This document shows, piece after piece, positions 24,220 to 35,199 of a stretch of 64,000 bases of DNA; within the stretch, counting starts at the first letter, position 1, and every line of letters begins with the position of its first letter. Under the pieces are notes generated by a model. It was given only the letters and a program-made list of their open reading frames with translations. It searched no databases and had not been told where the DNA came from. Source of the stretch: Sorex araneus (lineage: Eukaryota > Chordata > Mammalia > Eulipotyphla > Soricidae). The stretch spans positions 113,959,759 through 114,023,758 of the forward strand of contig NC_073305.1 of assembly GCF_027595985.1 (NCBI RefSeq). Reading direction: 5' to 3'. Both the position numbers and the translations under genes were made by a program.

Positions 24220-24710
24220 GTCCCGCTGTTTGTTACATAGTTTTTCTTTTTCCCCCTTGCCCCGCGCCACCGAGTTCACGCCTGTTTTAGTAATCGCCAC
24301 GCTGCCTGACAAGGGAAAAAAAAACCGAAAAGGATGGTTATTTCCCGTCATCAGCAGGCGTGGGGCTCTGGCTTAGTTGATAGACTTGTAGAGTATCTGC
24401 AAGCAGTCTCTGGAACCGACGGTCTTGCGCTGGTGTCGGCTCCGGCTCGAGATTCCACCAGCGTCCCGCTGTTCCTTGTACATAATTTTTCCCCTTATAT
24501 CCCATTCCCACGCCACCAGGTCTGTTTGCTTAATGGGCATCACACTGTAGTTGATGACACACCGCGTTTCTTCCCGAGAAAGAAGAAAATTTCTTCTCAG
24601 CCGGCGTGGGGATATAGCTTAGTTCAGTCTAGTGAGATGGCTACCACTTTGATTGCCTTCAATATTTCAGCAACAGACTTACTATTAGGATCTCCCACAA
24701 AAGTCCGCCC
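24220..24710 (-). repeat. Diverged internal dimer of about 245-bp units
   Basis: The blocks starting at 24221 and 24464 both begin GTCCCGCTGTT, then an ACATA...TTTTT pyrimidine tract, CACGCCACC or CGCGCCACC, and later GGCGTGGGG...TAGCTTAGTT or GGCTTAGTT. The related element at 33664-34446 has one such unit. Confidence 0.7.
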
Positions 24711-24893
24711 CATTAGAAAGGAACCATTACATATTGCTCATACTAAGATGACATTAAGTCGCGCGGCCGCTGCCGCGGCCGCGCGGTTTTGGGTTTCTGT
24801 ATAAAGTCCAGGGAAAGTACAACCAGAAATAACATCACTATAAACTTTTACCCTTTTATGGTGCTCATAAGATGGAGAAACCTAGAGAGAGGC

Positions 24894-25807
24894 TCGGCGT
24901 CTCCGTTTTGCGCTCAGGAAAACCGCGGCCCCTGCGCTGTGTTCAGGAGGGAGGAGTTGAGAGAGAGACAGGTTAAAAGAATTGGGGGATGCCCGGGTCC
25001 CACAGCTTCAGCACGCCGTGGGGTCTCTGGTCCCATGCCGGAATTAGTTCAGTGGGTTGCTTGGGGTCCGAGGGCGCTCCCTCGGGCCCCTCCATCATGC
25101 TCCTTCCACAGCCGGGTCCAAAAGGAAGCACACGTGGGGGAGGTGGGTTTAAGTATCTAACTGCGGTGGGCGGGGGTCGCCGCCCCCGCCCCCTGGGGAC
25201 TCCCGCAAGCGCGCTCACGTCCTGTTTTGGCTGAATCGGCGACTCCGTTTTGCGCTCAGGAAAACCGCGGCCCCTGCGCTGTGTTCAGGAGGGAGGAGTT
25301 GAGAGAGAGACAGGTTAAAAGAATTGGGGGATGCCCGGGTCCCACAGCTTCAGCACGCCGTGGGGTCTCTGGTCCCATGCCGGAATTAGTTCAGTGGGCT
25401 GCTTGGGGTCCGAGGGCGCTCCCTCGGGCCCCTCCATCATGCTCCTTCCACAGCCGGGTCCAAAAGGAAGCACACGTGGGGGAGGTGGGTTTAAGTATCT
25501 AACTGCGGTGGGCGGGGGTCGCCGCCCCCGCCCCCTGGGGACTCCCGCAAGCGCGCTCACGTCCTGTTTTGGCTGAATCGGCGACTCCGTTTTGCGCTCA
25601 GGAAAACCGCGGCCCCTGCGCTGTGTTCAGGAGGGAGGAGTTGAGAGAGAGACAGGTTAAAAGAGTTGGGGGATGCCCGGGTCCCACAGCTTCAGCACGC
25701 CGTGGGGTCTCTGGTCCCATGCCGGAATTAGTTCAGTGGGCTGCTTGGGGTCCGAGGGCGCTCCCTCGGGCCCCTCCATCATGCTCCTTCCACAGCCGGG
25801 TCCAAAA
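24894..25807 (-). repeat. Tandem array of 342-bp GC-rich monomers (2.7 copies)
   Basis: The units are 24894-25235, 25236-25577 and 25578-25807 (truncated). Across their shared length I see only a few substitutions (for example GGGTTGC versus GGGCTGC, AGAATTGG versus AGAGTTGG). The unit is rich in CpG and holds GGGCGGGG-type boxes. In the direction of the element the outermost unit is the shortest, as expected for 5' truncation of a monomer array. These are promoter-like by analogy with rodent L1 monomers (inference). Confidence 0.9.
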
Positions 25808-26191
25808 AGCGGCCTTGCCTTTTTTGATTTAGAGAATTTGATTACCATTCAATTTTCTTGATAATAATAAGTCTGTTACGGTATTCCATATCATCTTGGT
25901 TCAATCTTGGGAGGTTTTGGAAATCCAAGAACTTATCCATTTCTTCTAGATTCTCTAGTTTTGTGCATACAAATGTTTCAAGTAATTTCTAATGAGCCTT
26001 TGAATTTTTGTGGTATCTATTGTGACATCCCGCTTTCATGTTTGATTTGGTTAATTAGGGTTCTCTCTCTCTTTTTGAGTCTTGCTAGTGGTTTATCTAT
26101 CTCATTTATAGTTTTAAACAACGAGCTTTTAAGTTTTAAAGAAACAGCTCTTAGCTCTGTTAATCTTTTGCATTTCAATTTATTAATTTAT

Positions 26192-26367
26192 GGGGCTGGA
26201 GCAATAGCACAGCGGGTAAGGTATTTGCCTTGCACATGGTTGACCCAGATTCGATTCCCAGCATCTCATATGGTTCCCTGAGCACCGCCAGGGGTAGTTC
26301 CTGAGTGCAGAGCCAGGAGTAACCACTGTGCATCGCCGGGTGTGACCCAAAAAAGCAAAAAAAAAAT
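26192..26367 (+). mobile_element. SINE type A inside the old L1
   Basis: GGGGCTGGAGCAATAGCACAG to GTGTGACCCAAAAAAGC plus an A-tail. TTATTAATT is repeated in the flanks. Confidence 0.92.
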
Positions 26368-26725
26368 TATTAATTATGTTCTAAGTTTATTATTTTCTTC
26401 CTCCTGCCTGCTTTGGGCTACTTTTATGTTGGTTGTTTTCCAGTTTCTTAAGCTGTGCAGTTAGGTCATGTGTCTAAACCAACTCCAGAAATAAAATGGA
26501 AGGACTTACTAACAATTTAGCATTTGTAGTTTTAAGGGATCTTGGGGTCTTATATTTTGTTATGAAAGGATTAAAAGACTCATCTTGAGTTGATGACTCT
26601 TGTTCTGGTGCCATAGGTGTATTCTGGCTGAGGTAGGGAACAAGGGAATGCTGTAGGTGTACAATGTATCAGAAGAATGGAAAAGTTCACATTTTGACAC
26701 CATTTCTTCTTTTTAAATGTGTTTT

Positions 26726-26894
26726 TTTTTGCTTTTTGGGTCACACCTGGCTCTGCACAGGGGTTACTCCTGGCTCTGCACTCAGGAATTATCTCTGGGG
26801 GTGCTCAGGGGACCATATGGGATGCTGGGAATCAAACCCGGGTCGGCCGCGTGCAAGGCAAACGCCCTACCCACTGTGCTATCACTCCAGCCCC
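26726..26894 (-). mobile_element. SINE type A, antisense
   Basis: GGGTCACACCTGGC to CACTCCAGCCCC. TTTAAATGTGTTTT flanks it at 26712-26725 and 26895-26908. Confidence 0.93.
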
Positions 26895-26942
26895 TTTAAA
26901 TGTGTTTTCAACAGTTTTCTACTAAAAAAAATATGAAGAACA

Positions 26943-27075
26943 GGAGATATAGAACAAGATTAAATTGCGTGCTTTGTATCTCTCCAACCCCAGGTCCCCC
27001 GAGCACTGTCAGGGGTCACTTCTGAGCACAGAGGCAGAAATACCTTCTTGAGCACTACTGAGTGTGGCCCCCAAA
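26943..27075 (+). mobile_element. Old SINE
   Basis: GGTCCCCCGAGCACTGTCAGGG and GAGTGTGGCCCCC; the head is barely readable. Confidence 0.5.
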
Positions 27076-27271
27076 TGAGAAAATGGTTCTAAGAGAATAA
27101 TCTGCTTGATTCTGGTTAGTCTTTAAGTTGACCTTCTTGGACTCTGCTGCATGGCAGCTTTGCCCACACTGGTGACACCTGCTGGTGCAGTGCAGTCTCC
27201 TCCCTGGGTCACTGACAGTGCTCATTAATATTTGCACTTAGAGGATCAAGTAGTTTTTATGAATGTTTCCA

Positions 27272-27886
27272 TCCCAACTTTGGTACATCTACATAAGGGA
27301 ATACTATGCAGCTATTAGGAGAGATGAAGTCATGAAATTTGCTTGTAAGTGGATAGACATGGACAGTATCATGCTAAATGAAATGAGTCAGAAAGAGAGG
27401 GACAGACATACAAGGACTGCACTCATTTGTGGAGTATAAAATAAAACAACATGAGACTGACACCTAAGAACAGTAGATGCAAGGGCCAGGAAGATTACTC
27501 CACAGTTGGAAGCCTCATGAGCTGAGGTGGAGGGTGGGGGGAAGAAGGCAGCTGGAATAGAGAAGAGATCACTAAGAAAATGATGGTTGGAGGGATGGGA
27601 GATGTGTGCTGAAAGTAGATGAAAGGCCAAACATGATAATCTCTCAGTATCTATATTACAAGCCATAATGCCCAAAAGTAGAGAGAAAGTGTGGGTAATA
27701 TTGTCTGCCATGGAGGCAGGGGGAGGGTGGGAAAGGGGGCCCATACTGGAGGTATTGGTGGTGGGAAATGTATACTGGTGGAGGGATGGGTGTTTGATCA
27801 TTGTGTGATTGTAACTCAAATATGAAAGCTTGTAACTATATCTCATGGTGAACATACAATTAAAACATACAATTAAAAAAAAGTAT
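27272..27886 (+). mobile_element. 5'-truncated L1, sense
   Basis: Begins in the ORF2 end (TTTGGTACATCTACATAAGG, then GAAATGAGTCAGAAAGAGAG), followed by the 3' UTR and a short A-tail. An approximate duplication ATGTTTCCA lies at both ends (27263-27271 and about 27887). Confidence 0.8.
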
Positions 27887-28052
27887 GTTTCCACGCCTAA
27901 GACATGTTTGAGATAGTCTTTCTAAGGAAAAGAACTCATTTACTGTTCAGCATCGGTTAACCATCGTACTCCCCACCTGTGGGTCTGACTAGTCTCCCAG
28001 CTAATAAATGTGAGTGTCTTTAATTCTAGTTTTGGGGGTGGGTAGAACTGGG

Positions 28053-28203
28053 GTTCCTGGGCCACACACAGCTGTGCTTAGGTCTACTCCTGGCTCTGTG
28101 CTCAGGTGTTGGAGCTTGGAAGATCATATATAGTGCCAGGAGCCAGCCCAGGCTGGCCACATACAAGACAAGTACCTTGCCCACTGTACTAACCCTCTAG
28201 CCA
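28053..28203 (-). mobile_element. SINE, antisense, diverged
   Basis: GGGCCACACACAGCTGTGC and CCAGGCTGGCCACATAC. Confidence 0.65.
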
Positions 28204-28545
28204 CAGATTTTATTGTTGAATCAACAAAAGAAAATCTATTTTACTCACCATGGTTTTCACAGGCTAAGAAAAAAGTACAGTATTATACAACATTAGATAC
28301 AATGCATACATTCACATATAAACATGACTCCTTATACACTTCGTCAATTATATTGTGGGACAGGTAAGCCTGAATTTTTATTTCTCTCCCATTATTATTT
28401 GAAAACATATGCTGAAAATAATACGAATATCATTGTGTGCACATCTGTGTGAGAGCAGATGTTAGAGAACAACTCTACCTTTTCCCCGACTTTAACCAGT
28501 TTTTAACTTAATTATTTGCATATTCTCTCCTTTTTGTTTGTTTTT

Positions 28546-28707
28546 GTTTGGGGGCAACACCCAGTAGGATCAGGTGTTACTCCTGGTTCTTCACTCAGAG
28601 GTCACTCTGGCTGGACTTGGAGGCCATATGAGATGCGAGGGATCAAATCCAGGTCAGCCCCATGCAAGGTAAGCACCCTACCCACTGTACTACGGCTATG
28701 GCTAGAA
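28546..28707 (-). mobile_element. SINE, antisense, diverged
   Basis: GGGGGCAACACCCAGTAGG and GGGATCAAATCCAGGTCAGC. Confidence 0.7.
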
Positions 28708-29469
28708 AGAAGGTTTTATTTTAATGGTTTTATTTTAGATATAGGCATAAACATGGGCAACAGAATCCTAATCCTTACAGGAAAATCCCATTTCTTAAGT
28801 ATAATCAGGAAATTAATACTATGAAGTGAAAATAAACACAAGGATGAGTGAAGCTCTCTCCAGCATAGCTGGGATAAACCTGTGGCAACTCTAACTTCAT
28901 TAAGTGCTCGGGAATCAGTAGTTCTGATCATCTGGCAATACGGGAAAGTTTCAGGTAGCAGAGTCTAGCTTATGTTCAACATTTAATAAATGTTAACTCA
29001 CTTTGAGGTTGAAATGATGAATAATCATTAATAAAACAATTTTTTATTCCTATATGAAATGGGATGTCAATGAGTTAAAAGTTGTAGCACTGTTTATTCA
29101 GGTTATTAATGATTCCAATGGGATCAAGGGGTAAAATATTAACAGAATTACAGAAGAAATATTATATCAAATACCTCATTCAGTGGTTGACTAGACTAAA
29201 AAAACAATGCAAGCTCCTAGATTTTTAAAAGCATCTTAAACATTTTTTTGTGTGTGAATGAAGTTTTGATGAGAAGAACAAACTTCAGCCCCATTCAGAG
29301 CTGAAGGTCTGTGGTTCATAACATTTTCCCTGTTGCCATAACAGCTTAACAGATGGTGTTCTGTAAAGAAAACATGATCAAATAAAACCCTCTTCATTCT
29401 TCTAAGCTTTGATGCCTAAATATGCTTATGTTTTGTTTTGGTGGGGTAATAAACACAATTAATTTGGCA

Positions 29470-29625
29470 CCCATCCTGCATGCGACTGTACAGATGCTCC
29501 TCTATTTACTATAGGATTTACACCGCAATAAACTCATTTAATTGAAAATGTTCTTAACACATCTAACCTACCAAACAGGATCTTCTCAGAACACTTCCAT
29601 TAGCATATAGTTGAATAATTAACTT
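29470..29625 (+). mobile_element. Old mammalian interspersed repeat, family not named
   Basis: GATGCTCCTCTATTTACTATAGG...ACATCTAACCTACCAAAC...CTCAGAACACTTCCATTAGC matches an ancient DNA-transposon-like repeat that I remember from other mammals but cannot name. Confidence 0.45.
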
Positions 29626-30029
29626 GAGTTTCATCTCAAAGTCATTGGCCTCCTCTTCTGATCAGAAGCAGGAGACAGTTGGGGAGTTTGTAAGTGTGAT
29701 GGGATATGTATAACTATGTCTAAGAAAAACTGCTGGCAACAGAAGGTCCTCAGTGACATTCCCTTCCAGATTGAGTGGACATGAGTATTTTCAGGATCTA
29801 ACTAAGGAGATTAGAGTTTAGTTTTACTTTAGTGAGATCTATTTGTGTGTTTCATTCTCACTTTTGTTTAGAGTTATCATAGGGTGTTCTTGTGTACAGA
29901 TGACTTTCAAGAATCCACTTGCCATTGTGCCAAATTGCCTATTTACATATCCAAAGCTCAGAGACTGAGGTCTCAGAGCAATTTTCATGTATCCCATGGA
30001 ATCAAATCATGGAAGAAAAGTGAGATTTG

Positions 30030-30465
30030 CATCTATAAGGATGAAACAGCACTGACCATGCAAGTGGAAGCAAACATAAACAAATGGGACTACATCAAAC
30101 TAAGAAGCTTCTGCACCTCAAAAGAAACAGTGACCAAAATACAGAAAGAGCCCACAGAATGGGAAAGAATATTTAACCAATACCCATCTGATAAGGGATT
30201 AGTATCCAGGATATGCAAGACACTGGTAGAATTATAAAAGAAGAAAACCTCCAACCCCATCAAAAAATGGAGAGAAGAAATGAACAGAAGTTTCCTCACA
30301 CACACAAAAAATACAAATGGCCAAAAGGCACATGAAAAAATCCTCTGCATTGCTAGTCATCAGGTAGATGCAAATCAATAAAATTTTAAATAAATAAATT
30401 TTAAAAATTATCTTAAAATAAGTAACAAAAAAGTGATAGTTGCAACAGATCAAAATGAATAATAA
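30030..30465 (+). mobile_element. L1 ORF2 fragment
   Basis: Encodes an ORF2 stretch near the C-terminus (NKWDYIKLRSFCTSKETV and FNQYPSDKGLVSRICK), then decays into an A-rich tail. It has no matching 3' UTR. Confidence 0.75.
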
Positions 30466-30594
30466 TCAGGAATTTTTTTCAAATATGATGAAACTTCCTG
30501 GGGGTTTTCCCCAAACTGACCATCTCTAGTTTATATTCAATTTGAACATCCATGCTAGAGAAATTATTGAATTGTCCTTATTATTCTCTGAGAA

Positions 30595-30938
30595 TTTTTT
30601 TTATTTTATTGAATCACCATGAGATAGTTACAAGCTTTCATGTTTGAGTTACAATCACACAAATGATCAAACACCCATCCCTCCACCAGTGCACATTCCC
30701 CACCACCAGTATCCCAGGTATACCCCCCCTTTCCACCCTCCCATTGCCTACTTGGCAGACAATATTCCCCATACTCTCTAGTTTTGGGCATTATGGCTTG
30801 CAACACAGACACTGAGAGGTCATCATGTTTGGTCCATTATCTACTTTCAGCACGCATCTCCCATCCCGACTAGTTCCTCCAACCATCATTTTCTTAGTGA
30901 TCCCTTTTCTATTCCATCTGCCTTCTCCCCGTCTCTGA
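30595..30938 (-). mobile_element. L1 3' UTR insertion, antisense
   Basis: A T-run, then TTTTATTGAATCACCATGAG and the L1 3' UTR. The flank CTCTGAGAA(A)TTTT is repeated at about 30586 and 30932. Confidence 0.8.
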
Positions 30939-30939
30939 G

Positions 30940-31865
30940 AAATTTTAACAGAATTTTCATTGAGACAAATGAAGACTAAAAAAGGTAAGCTTGGGTGTCT
31001 GTATTCAGTCAGTGAAGGGAGCAGGGATTCTAATATCTGTGCCTCAAACCTGTGGTGGCATTATTTCTATAATCCCAGGTGCTGCTGGAGGCAGTTACAG
31101 GATTAGCTGAGACTTGAACTAAGGCTGCAGACCCATCGTAGCAGCTCCACCTTCCTGCACCATAGCCCCTTGAACTATATCTCATCACTCCCACTCCTAT
31201 TCTGGGAAAGTGCACCTCAGACTTGATAGGCCTAGAGCAATCCACTGATTGAATTCACCTGCTCATGGGGTAGCTTCTTCCCTCAACATTTTTCTACTCC
31301 ATTCAATATTTCTTCCATGAACTTTGGGAATGGGGCTGTGATTACAGCAATGAGCCAAAACTAGGGCCCACATGAGCCTTTGTGGAAACTTTACAAATCT
31401 GCCTTAAAGGTGAAGAAACCAAGAAGGTGTTACATCTTATGATGACAGGTGTTGACAAGTTGTTTCCCAGTCCTTGGGGATCTCCCTCTGTACAAAGCGC
31501 TGCCTCCCTTCTTTGGCCCCCTCATGGTATGAGTCATGGTTGGTAGAGGCATCTCTTCACCGGGGTGTGAGAGAGCAGTGCGCCGGCAGTGAGGTGGGAG
31601 AGGGCTGCTCTGTGCTCCCTGCTGGCTCTTGGTTCTACAAACAATCTTCTCCTCTCTGAAACCTGGATGGGAAAGCAGAGAGACATAAAGTGTGTGCATC
31701 TGGCTTCCTGCTGCCCCAGAATCTCAGGAAACTGTGGCTCTGCCAATATAATATAACATTGATCTAGCTGGCCCAGTGATAGTATCACTTTCATTAGTCC
31801 ACATTGATTTGTCCGGAAAAAAAAAAAAGATAAGAACCAAAGATCTTAAAAGACAGTCCTGAAAC
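30940..31865. other. Intergenic, nothing recognised
   Basis: Moderate GC, with short open frames on both strands that overlap and resemble no family I know. Confidence 0.45.
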
Positions 31866-31867
31866 CA

Positions 31868-32030
31868 GAAAGATGGGTCCCCGGGATAGGGGCATTTATC
31901 TTACATGCAGAGGACTCAGATTCAATCCTGGCACCCCGTATGGTCCCTGAGACCACCAGGAGTGATCTCTGAGCACAGATCCAGGACTAAGCTCTAAGCA
32001 CAACTTTGTGTAGTCCAGAAATAAAAAACA
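31868..32030 (+). mobile_element. Old SINE
   Basis: AGATTCAATCCTGGCACC, CCGTATGGTCCCTGAG and CAGGAGTGATCTCTGAGC. Confidence 0.65.
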
Positions 32031-32112
32031 AAAATAGACAAAAGATAATAAGTCCTTCTGTGAGATTTGATATATGAATTATTGGGAAATTTCTTATTAA
32101 AAGAAAAAACAA

Positions 32113-32272
32113 GGGGCTGGAGTGATAGCACAGCAGGTAGGGCATTTGCCTTGCACGCAGCCGACCTGGGTTCAATCCCTGGCATCCCAAGCACCGCCAG
32201 GAGTAATTCCTGAGTGCAGAGTCAGGAGTAACCCCTGAGTAATGCTGAGTGTGACCCCAAAAGAAAAAAAAA
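32113..32272 (+). mobile_element. SINE type A
   Basis: GGGGCTGGAGTGATAGCACAG to GTGTGACCCC plus an A-tail. A short internal deletion removes the ATATGGTCC segment. Confidence 0.9.
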
Positions 32273-32274
32273 GG

Positions 32275-33645
32275 CCTGTATGTACTTTAATAGAAGCCGG
32301 AAATTACCTATGGCGGTGTTATGGATTGAGAGCAGTTAAGAAGCAGATTAGAGAGATGAAACCAGGGAGCCCTCTTGCCATATTTGGATGTCCCTGTAGC
32401 TCACAATCCCCCAAACTATGCTCCTCCTGTGCTTATAAATACTTTTGTATTGCACTTGTAAAAATTTCCTTTTGCTCATTTTGCAACTGAAATATCAGTT
32501 GTATTATGAGTCTCTCAAGATTCCACACCTAAAAAAAGTCTCTTTCTTGCTGCTATCTGTTCATTGTCTCTGTAGAGTTAGTTCTTGTTTCTTAGTTGGC
32601 CAACAAACAAAAAAACCTGTTTCTCTCCATTCCTTCTGTGTCCATTAAATGATGCATAAAATTTCAATCTAAGCAAGAGAGCAGTTCCTTTTCTGGCAAC
32701 TTCTATAAATGACACAAAAGTTTTGGGATGTTGTAGGTGAAATTTGCTCGTTCCAAGGGTAGAGGCTCATGGTCATACTGTTACATTCTCCTTTTCAGAA
32801 AAGGAAGCTCCTTTTCTTTTTTAAAAAAGGAGCTTCTTCGCCTGCCTCAAGACCCCCAAAGGAGAACCTTATTCCTGCATAGCTGTAATTCTCCTGGAGT
32901 CAGTGGCCAAAGAATATAATTTCTAAAGGCCAACGATGTCTTCCCTGATTATTGTTATGAATGATAAGTATATGTGAGGCAAAGAGCAGAGTAGAAAAGT
33001 GTGCCATCAGAAAATGTTCAGCAGAAGAGTGACTTGATGTGATTTGTGTTTTACAAAGAAGAACAATAATTTAGAGGGGGGGTTAGTTTTTAACCTACAT
33101 TTTGTGAATGTATGTGTGTGTGTGTGTGTGTGTGTGTGCGTGCGCGCATGCACGCGCTTATGCAAAAGATGAAACTGGGACTTCAGACATGCAAGACATG
33201 TGCTCAGATCACTAAGCAACATCCCCAGCACTACACTGGTTTTCAAATTAGTAAGGACAATGCCCTTTAGCCCATCCTATTCTGTTAAATCCAAATTTGG
33301 CCATGTCACTCTGGGTTTAAATAATTTTAGTCACTGTTTATGGCCTTCACAATGGTGTACACATCTCTGGTTGGGGATATGAGTGCTCTAGACTACCCTT
33401 GTCATTTCTGTCCATTGTTCATTTTATCTTTCACTCCCAGGTGAGTATTAAACTATATCAGACTACATGGTTTCTCACCAAAAGGCCTATTTTTATTGTT
33501 TCACTTCCCCTAAATTCCTTTTTTTCCTGATGACCTTGCCCTGATTAGTGCCTTCTGAATCTGACTCACCTCAGTCTTCAGTGCTTCGAGAATACAACCT
33601 TCCAGATAGAACTTACACCAACTTTTGTGCTTCCATAAACCCTGC
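32275..33645. other. Intergenic, microsatellite only
   Basis: Contains the TG repeat at 33113 and an inverted pair around 32803-32836 (AAGGAAGCTCC / GGAGCTTC-like). No gene. Confidence 0.45.
33113..33145 (+). repeat. (TG)n microsatellite
   Basis: About thirteen TG units, ending in a GCGTGCGCGC transition. Confidence 0.95.
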
Positions 33646-33663
33646 ACAGGTCATTGTATTCTT

Positions 33664-34446
33664 TTTTTTTAAAACTTTTTATTGAATCACCATGTGGAAA
33701 GTTACAAAGTTCTCAGGTTTATGTCTCAGTTATACAATATTCAAACACCCATCCCTTCACCAGTGCCCATATCCCACCACCAAAAACCCCAGTATACCCC
33801 CCGCCCCCACCCCCTACCCCCTACTGTATAACTAATGAATTTCACTTCATTTTCTCTTTACTTTGATTACGTTCCATATTTCAACACACAACTCACTATA
33901 GTTGTTGGAGTTTCCACCCAAGAGAGACAGACCTACTACCAAGGAAGCATTTGATAATTAGTTTTCCATTGCTGGGAATGAAGAGATATGTAGCCCCACT
34001 GCTACAAGTACATAACTCTTTTTTTTCCTTTTTCCTTTTCCCTTTTTTTCCCCCCCTCATCCCCCTTCCCACGCCTCATAGTATGGTGTACGCCATGCCG
34101 CGTTGGCCAGCGTGCAGCTTTTGCTTAGTTCACAGTCCAGAGAGGTGGCTGCTACATTAATAACCTTCAATATTTCAATAAAAACTTACTGTTATTATTT
34201 GGATTTTCCCCCCAAGTCAGACCTGTTCAAAAGGAACCATTTCACAGAGCTGACAATAATAGATGTTAAGTCGCGAGGATGCAGCAGCGTCCGCGCAGTT
34301 TTGGACTTCTGTATAAAGTCCAGGGAAAATTCTACCAGAAATTGCATAGCCCAGTTCGCAGTCCCAGTGCATTGTTTTTAGAAGCTGCTCTGGATGCCCG
34401 AAAGTGTTAGGTCTCTGGAATCAAAGTCTTTAGGCACAGAGGGTCC
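33664..34446 (-). mobile_element. Related retroposon, 5'-truncated, single internal unit
   Basis: The element is flanked by CAGGTCATTGTATTCTT at 33647-33663 and 34447-34463. It shares the L1-type 3' end, the internal unit and the GC hairpin region (34270-34300, GTCGCGAGG...CCGCGCAG) with the 24-kb element, but has no 342-bp monomers. Its 5' end carries about 90 bp not found in the other copy. Confidence 0.8.
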
Positions 34447-34809
34447 CAGGTCATTGTATTCTTACCACAGCTGAAATGATCTGGGCCAGAGAGATTTTCT
34501 AGCCTCTGCTTGCCATTTGCTTGTACGCTAGACAGTTTAAGTCACAAGGCTACTCCCAGAGTTAGAGGGGGAGGGCTTGGAGAAGTGTGTGGACAAGTGT
34601 GTAGGGCTGGCCAATGGAGATGAAGAGTTGGCACAATTTTGCAGTCTACCACAATATGATTTTTTTTGTAATTAGCCAGTAATCCCTATAATAGAGTTAG
34701 CCCCAAAGCTTATTTATATTAGATATATTACCTAATTGGGCTCAGCTTAATACTAGAGGAAAAGGGCAGGCTTGTATTTATAAAATCAACATTAGTAGGG
34801 TGCAGAAGA

Positions 34810-34936
34810 TGGTGCAAAGGGCTGGAGTACAAGCTTTGCAGAAGGGAGGCCTGGTTCAATTCCCAGAATCACATGGTCTCCCATACCAAACTTGCAGTAG
34901 TCACTAAGCATTGCCAGGTGCAGCCACAGATACAAA
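34810..34936 (+). mobile_element. Old SINE, interrupted at its 3' end
   Basis: AGGGCTGGAGTACAAGC, GGTTCAATTCCCAG and GCATTGCCAGGTGCAGCC. Confidence 0.6.
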
Positions 34937-35185
34937 CTGTCACTGTCACTGTCATCCCATTGCTCATCGATTTGCTCGAGCGGGCACCAGTAACATCTCC
35001 ACTGTGGGACTTGTTGTTACTGTTTTTGGCATATTGAATATGCCACAGGTAGCTTGCCAGGCTCTGCCTTGTGGGTGAGATACTCTTGGTAGCTTGCCGG
35101 GCTCTCCGAGAGAGGTGGAGGAATCAAACCCAGGTTGGCCGCATGTAAGGCAAACACCCTTCCTGCTGTGCTATCGCTCCAGCCC
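34937..35185 (-). mobile_element. SINE type B, antisense, full length
   Basis: TGTCACTGTCACTGTCATCC through GCTATCGCTCCAGCC. CACAGATACAAA flanks it at 34925-34936 and 35186-35197. The 3' tail is a (TGACAG)n run, with no A-tail. Confidence 0.92.
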
Positions 35186-35199
35186 CACAGATACAAAAG

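Larger units (their letters stand above)
23878..25810 (-). mobile_element. Composite non-autonomous retroposon with 342-bp 5' monomers
   Basis: The element lies on the minus strand and is flanked by the 15-bp duplication GGCCTTGCCTTTTTT (23863-23877 and 25811-25825). Its 3' end is an A-tail (T-run on plus) preceded by an L1-type 3' UTR like that of the young L1 at 39284-40145. The body (about 24200-24890) has no long ORF but contains a diverged internal dimer and a GC-rich hairpin. The 5' end is 2.7 copies of a CpG-rich 342-bp unit. The layout resembles L1 families whose promoters are tandem monomers, but with the coding region missing. The duplications show insertion by target-primed reverse transcription. 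It interrupts an older antisense L1. Confidence 0.85.
21986..26475 (-). mobile_element. Old antisense L1 broken up by nested insertions
   Basis: The L1 3' UTR is at 21986-22280 and the ORF2 C-terminal region at 22280-22930. More 5' ORF2 pieces are at 23300-23640, 23825-23862, 25826-26190 and 26370-26475. The gaps are filled by another L1-type 3' end (22935-23290), SINEs (23649-23820, 26192-26367) and the composite retroposon. The pieces contain many stops. Confidence 0.75.

Noticed and set aside
24894-25807. CRISPR-like or satellite array
   Set aside because: The 342-bp units are contiguous without spacers, in a eukaryotic retroposon flanked by target duplications.
24334-25832. Open frames of 80-156 codons across the composite element and its monomers
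   Set aside because: They are GC-driven, repeat exactly with the 342-bp unit, occur on both strands, and match no protein family I know.
26664-26936. Recurring small proteins with [11 protein letters not shown] or CRMGPYGMLGIEPGSA-like text throughout the window
   Set aside because: These are translations of the SINE in its antisense frames, not genes.
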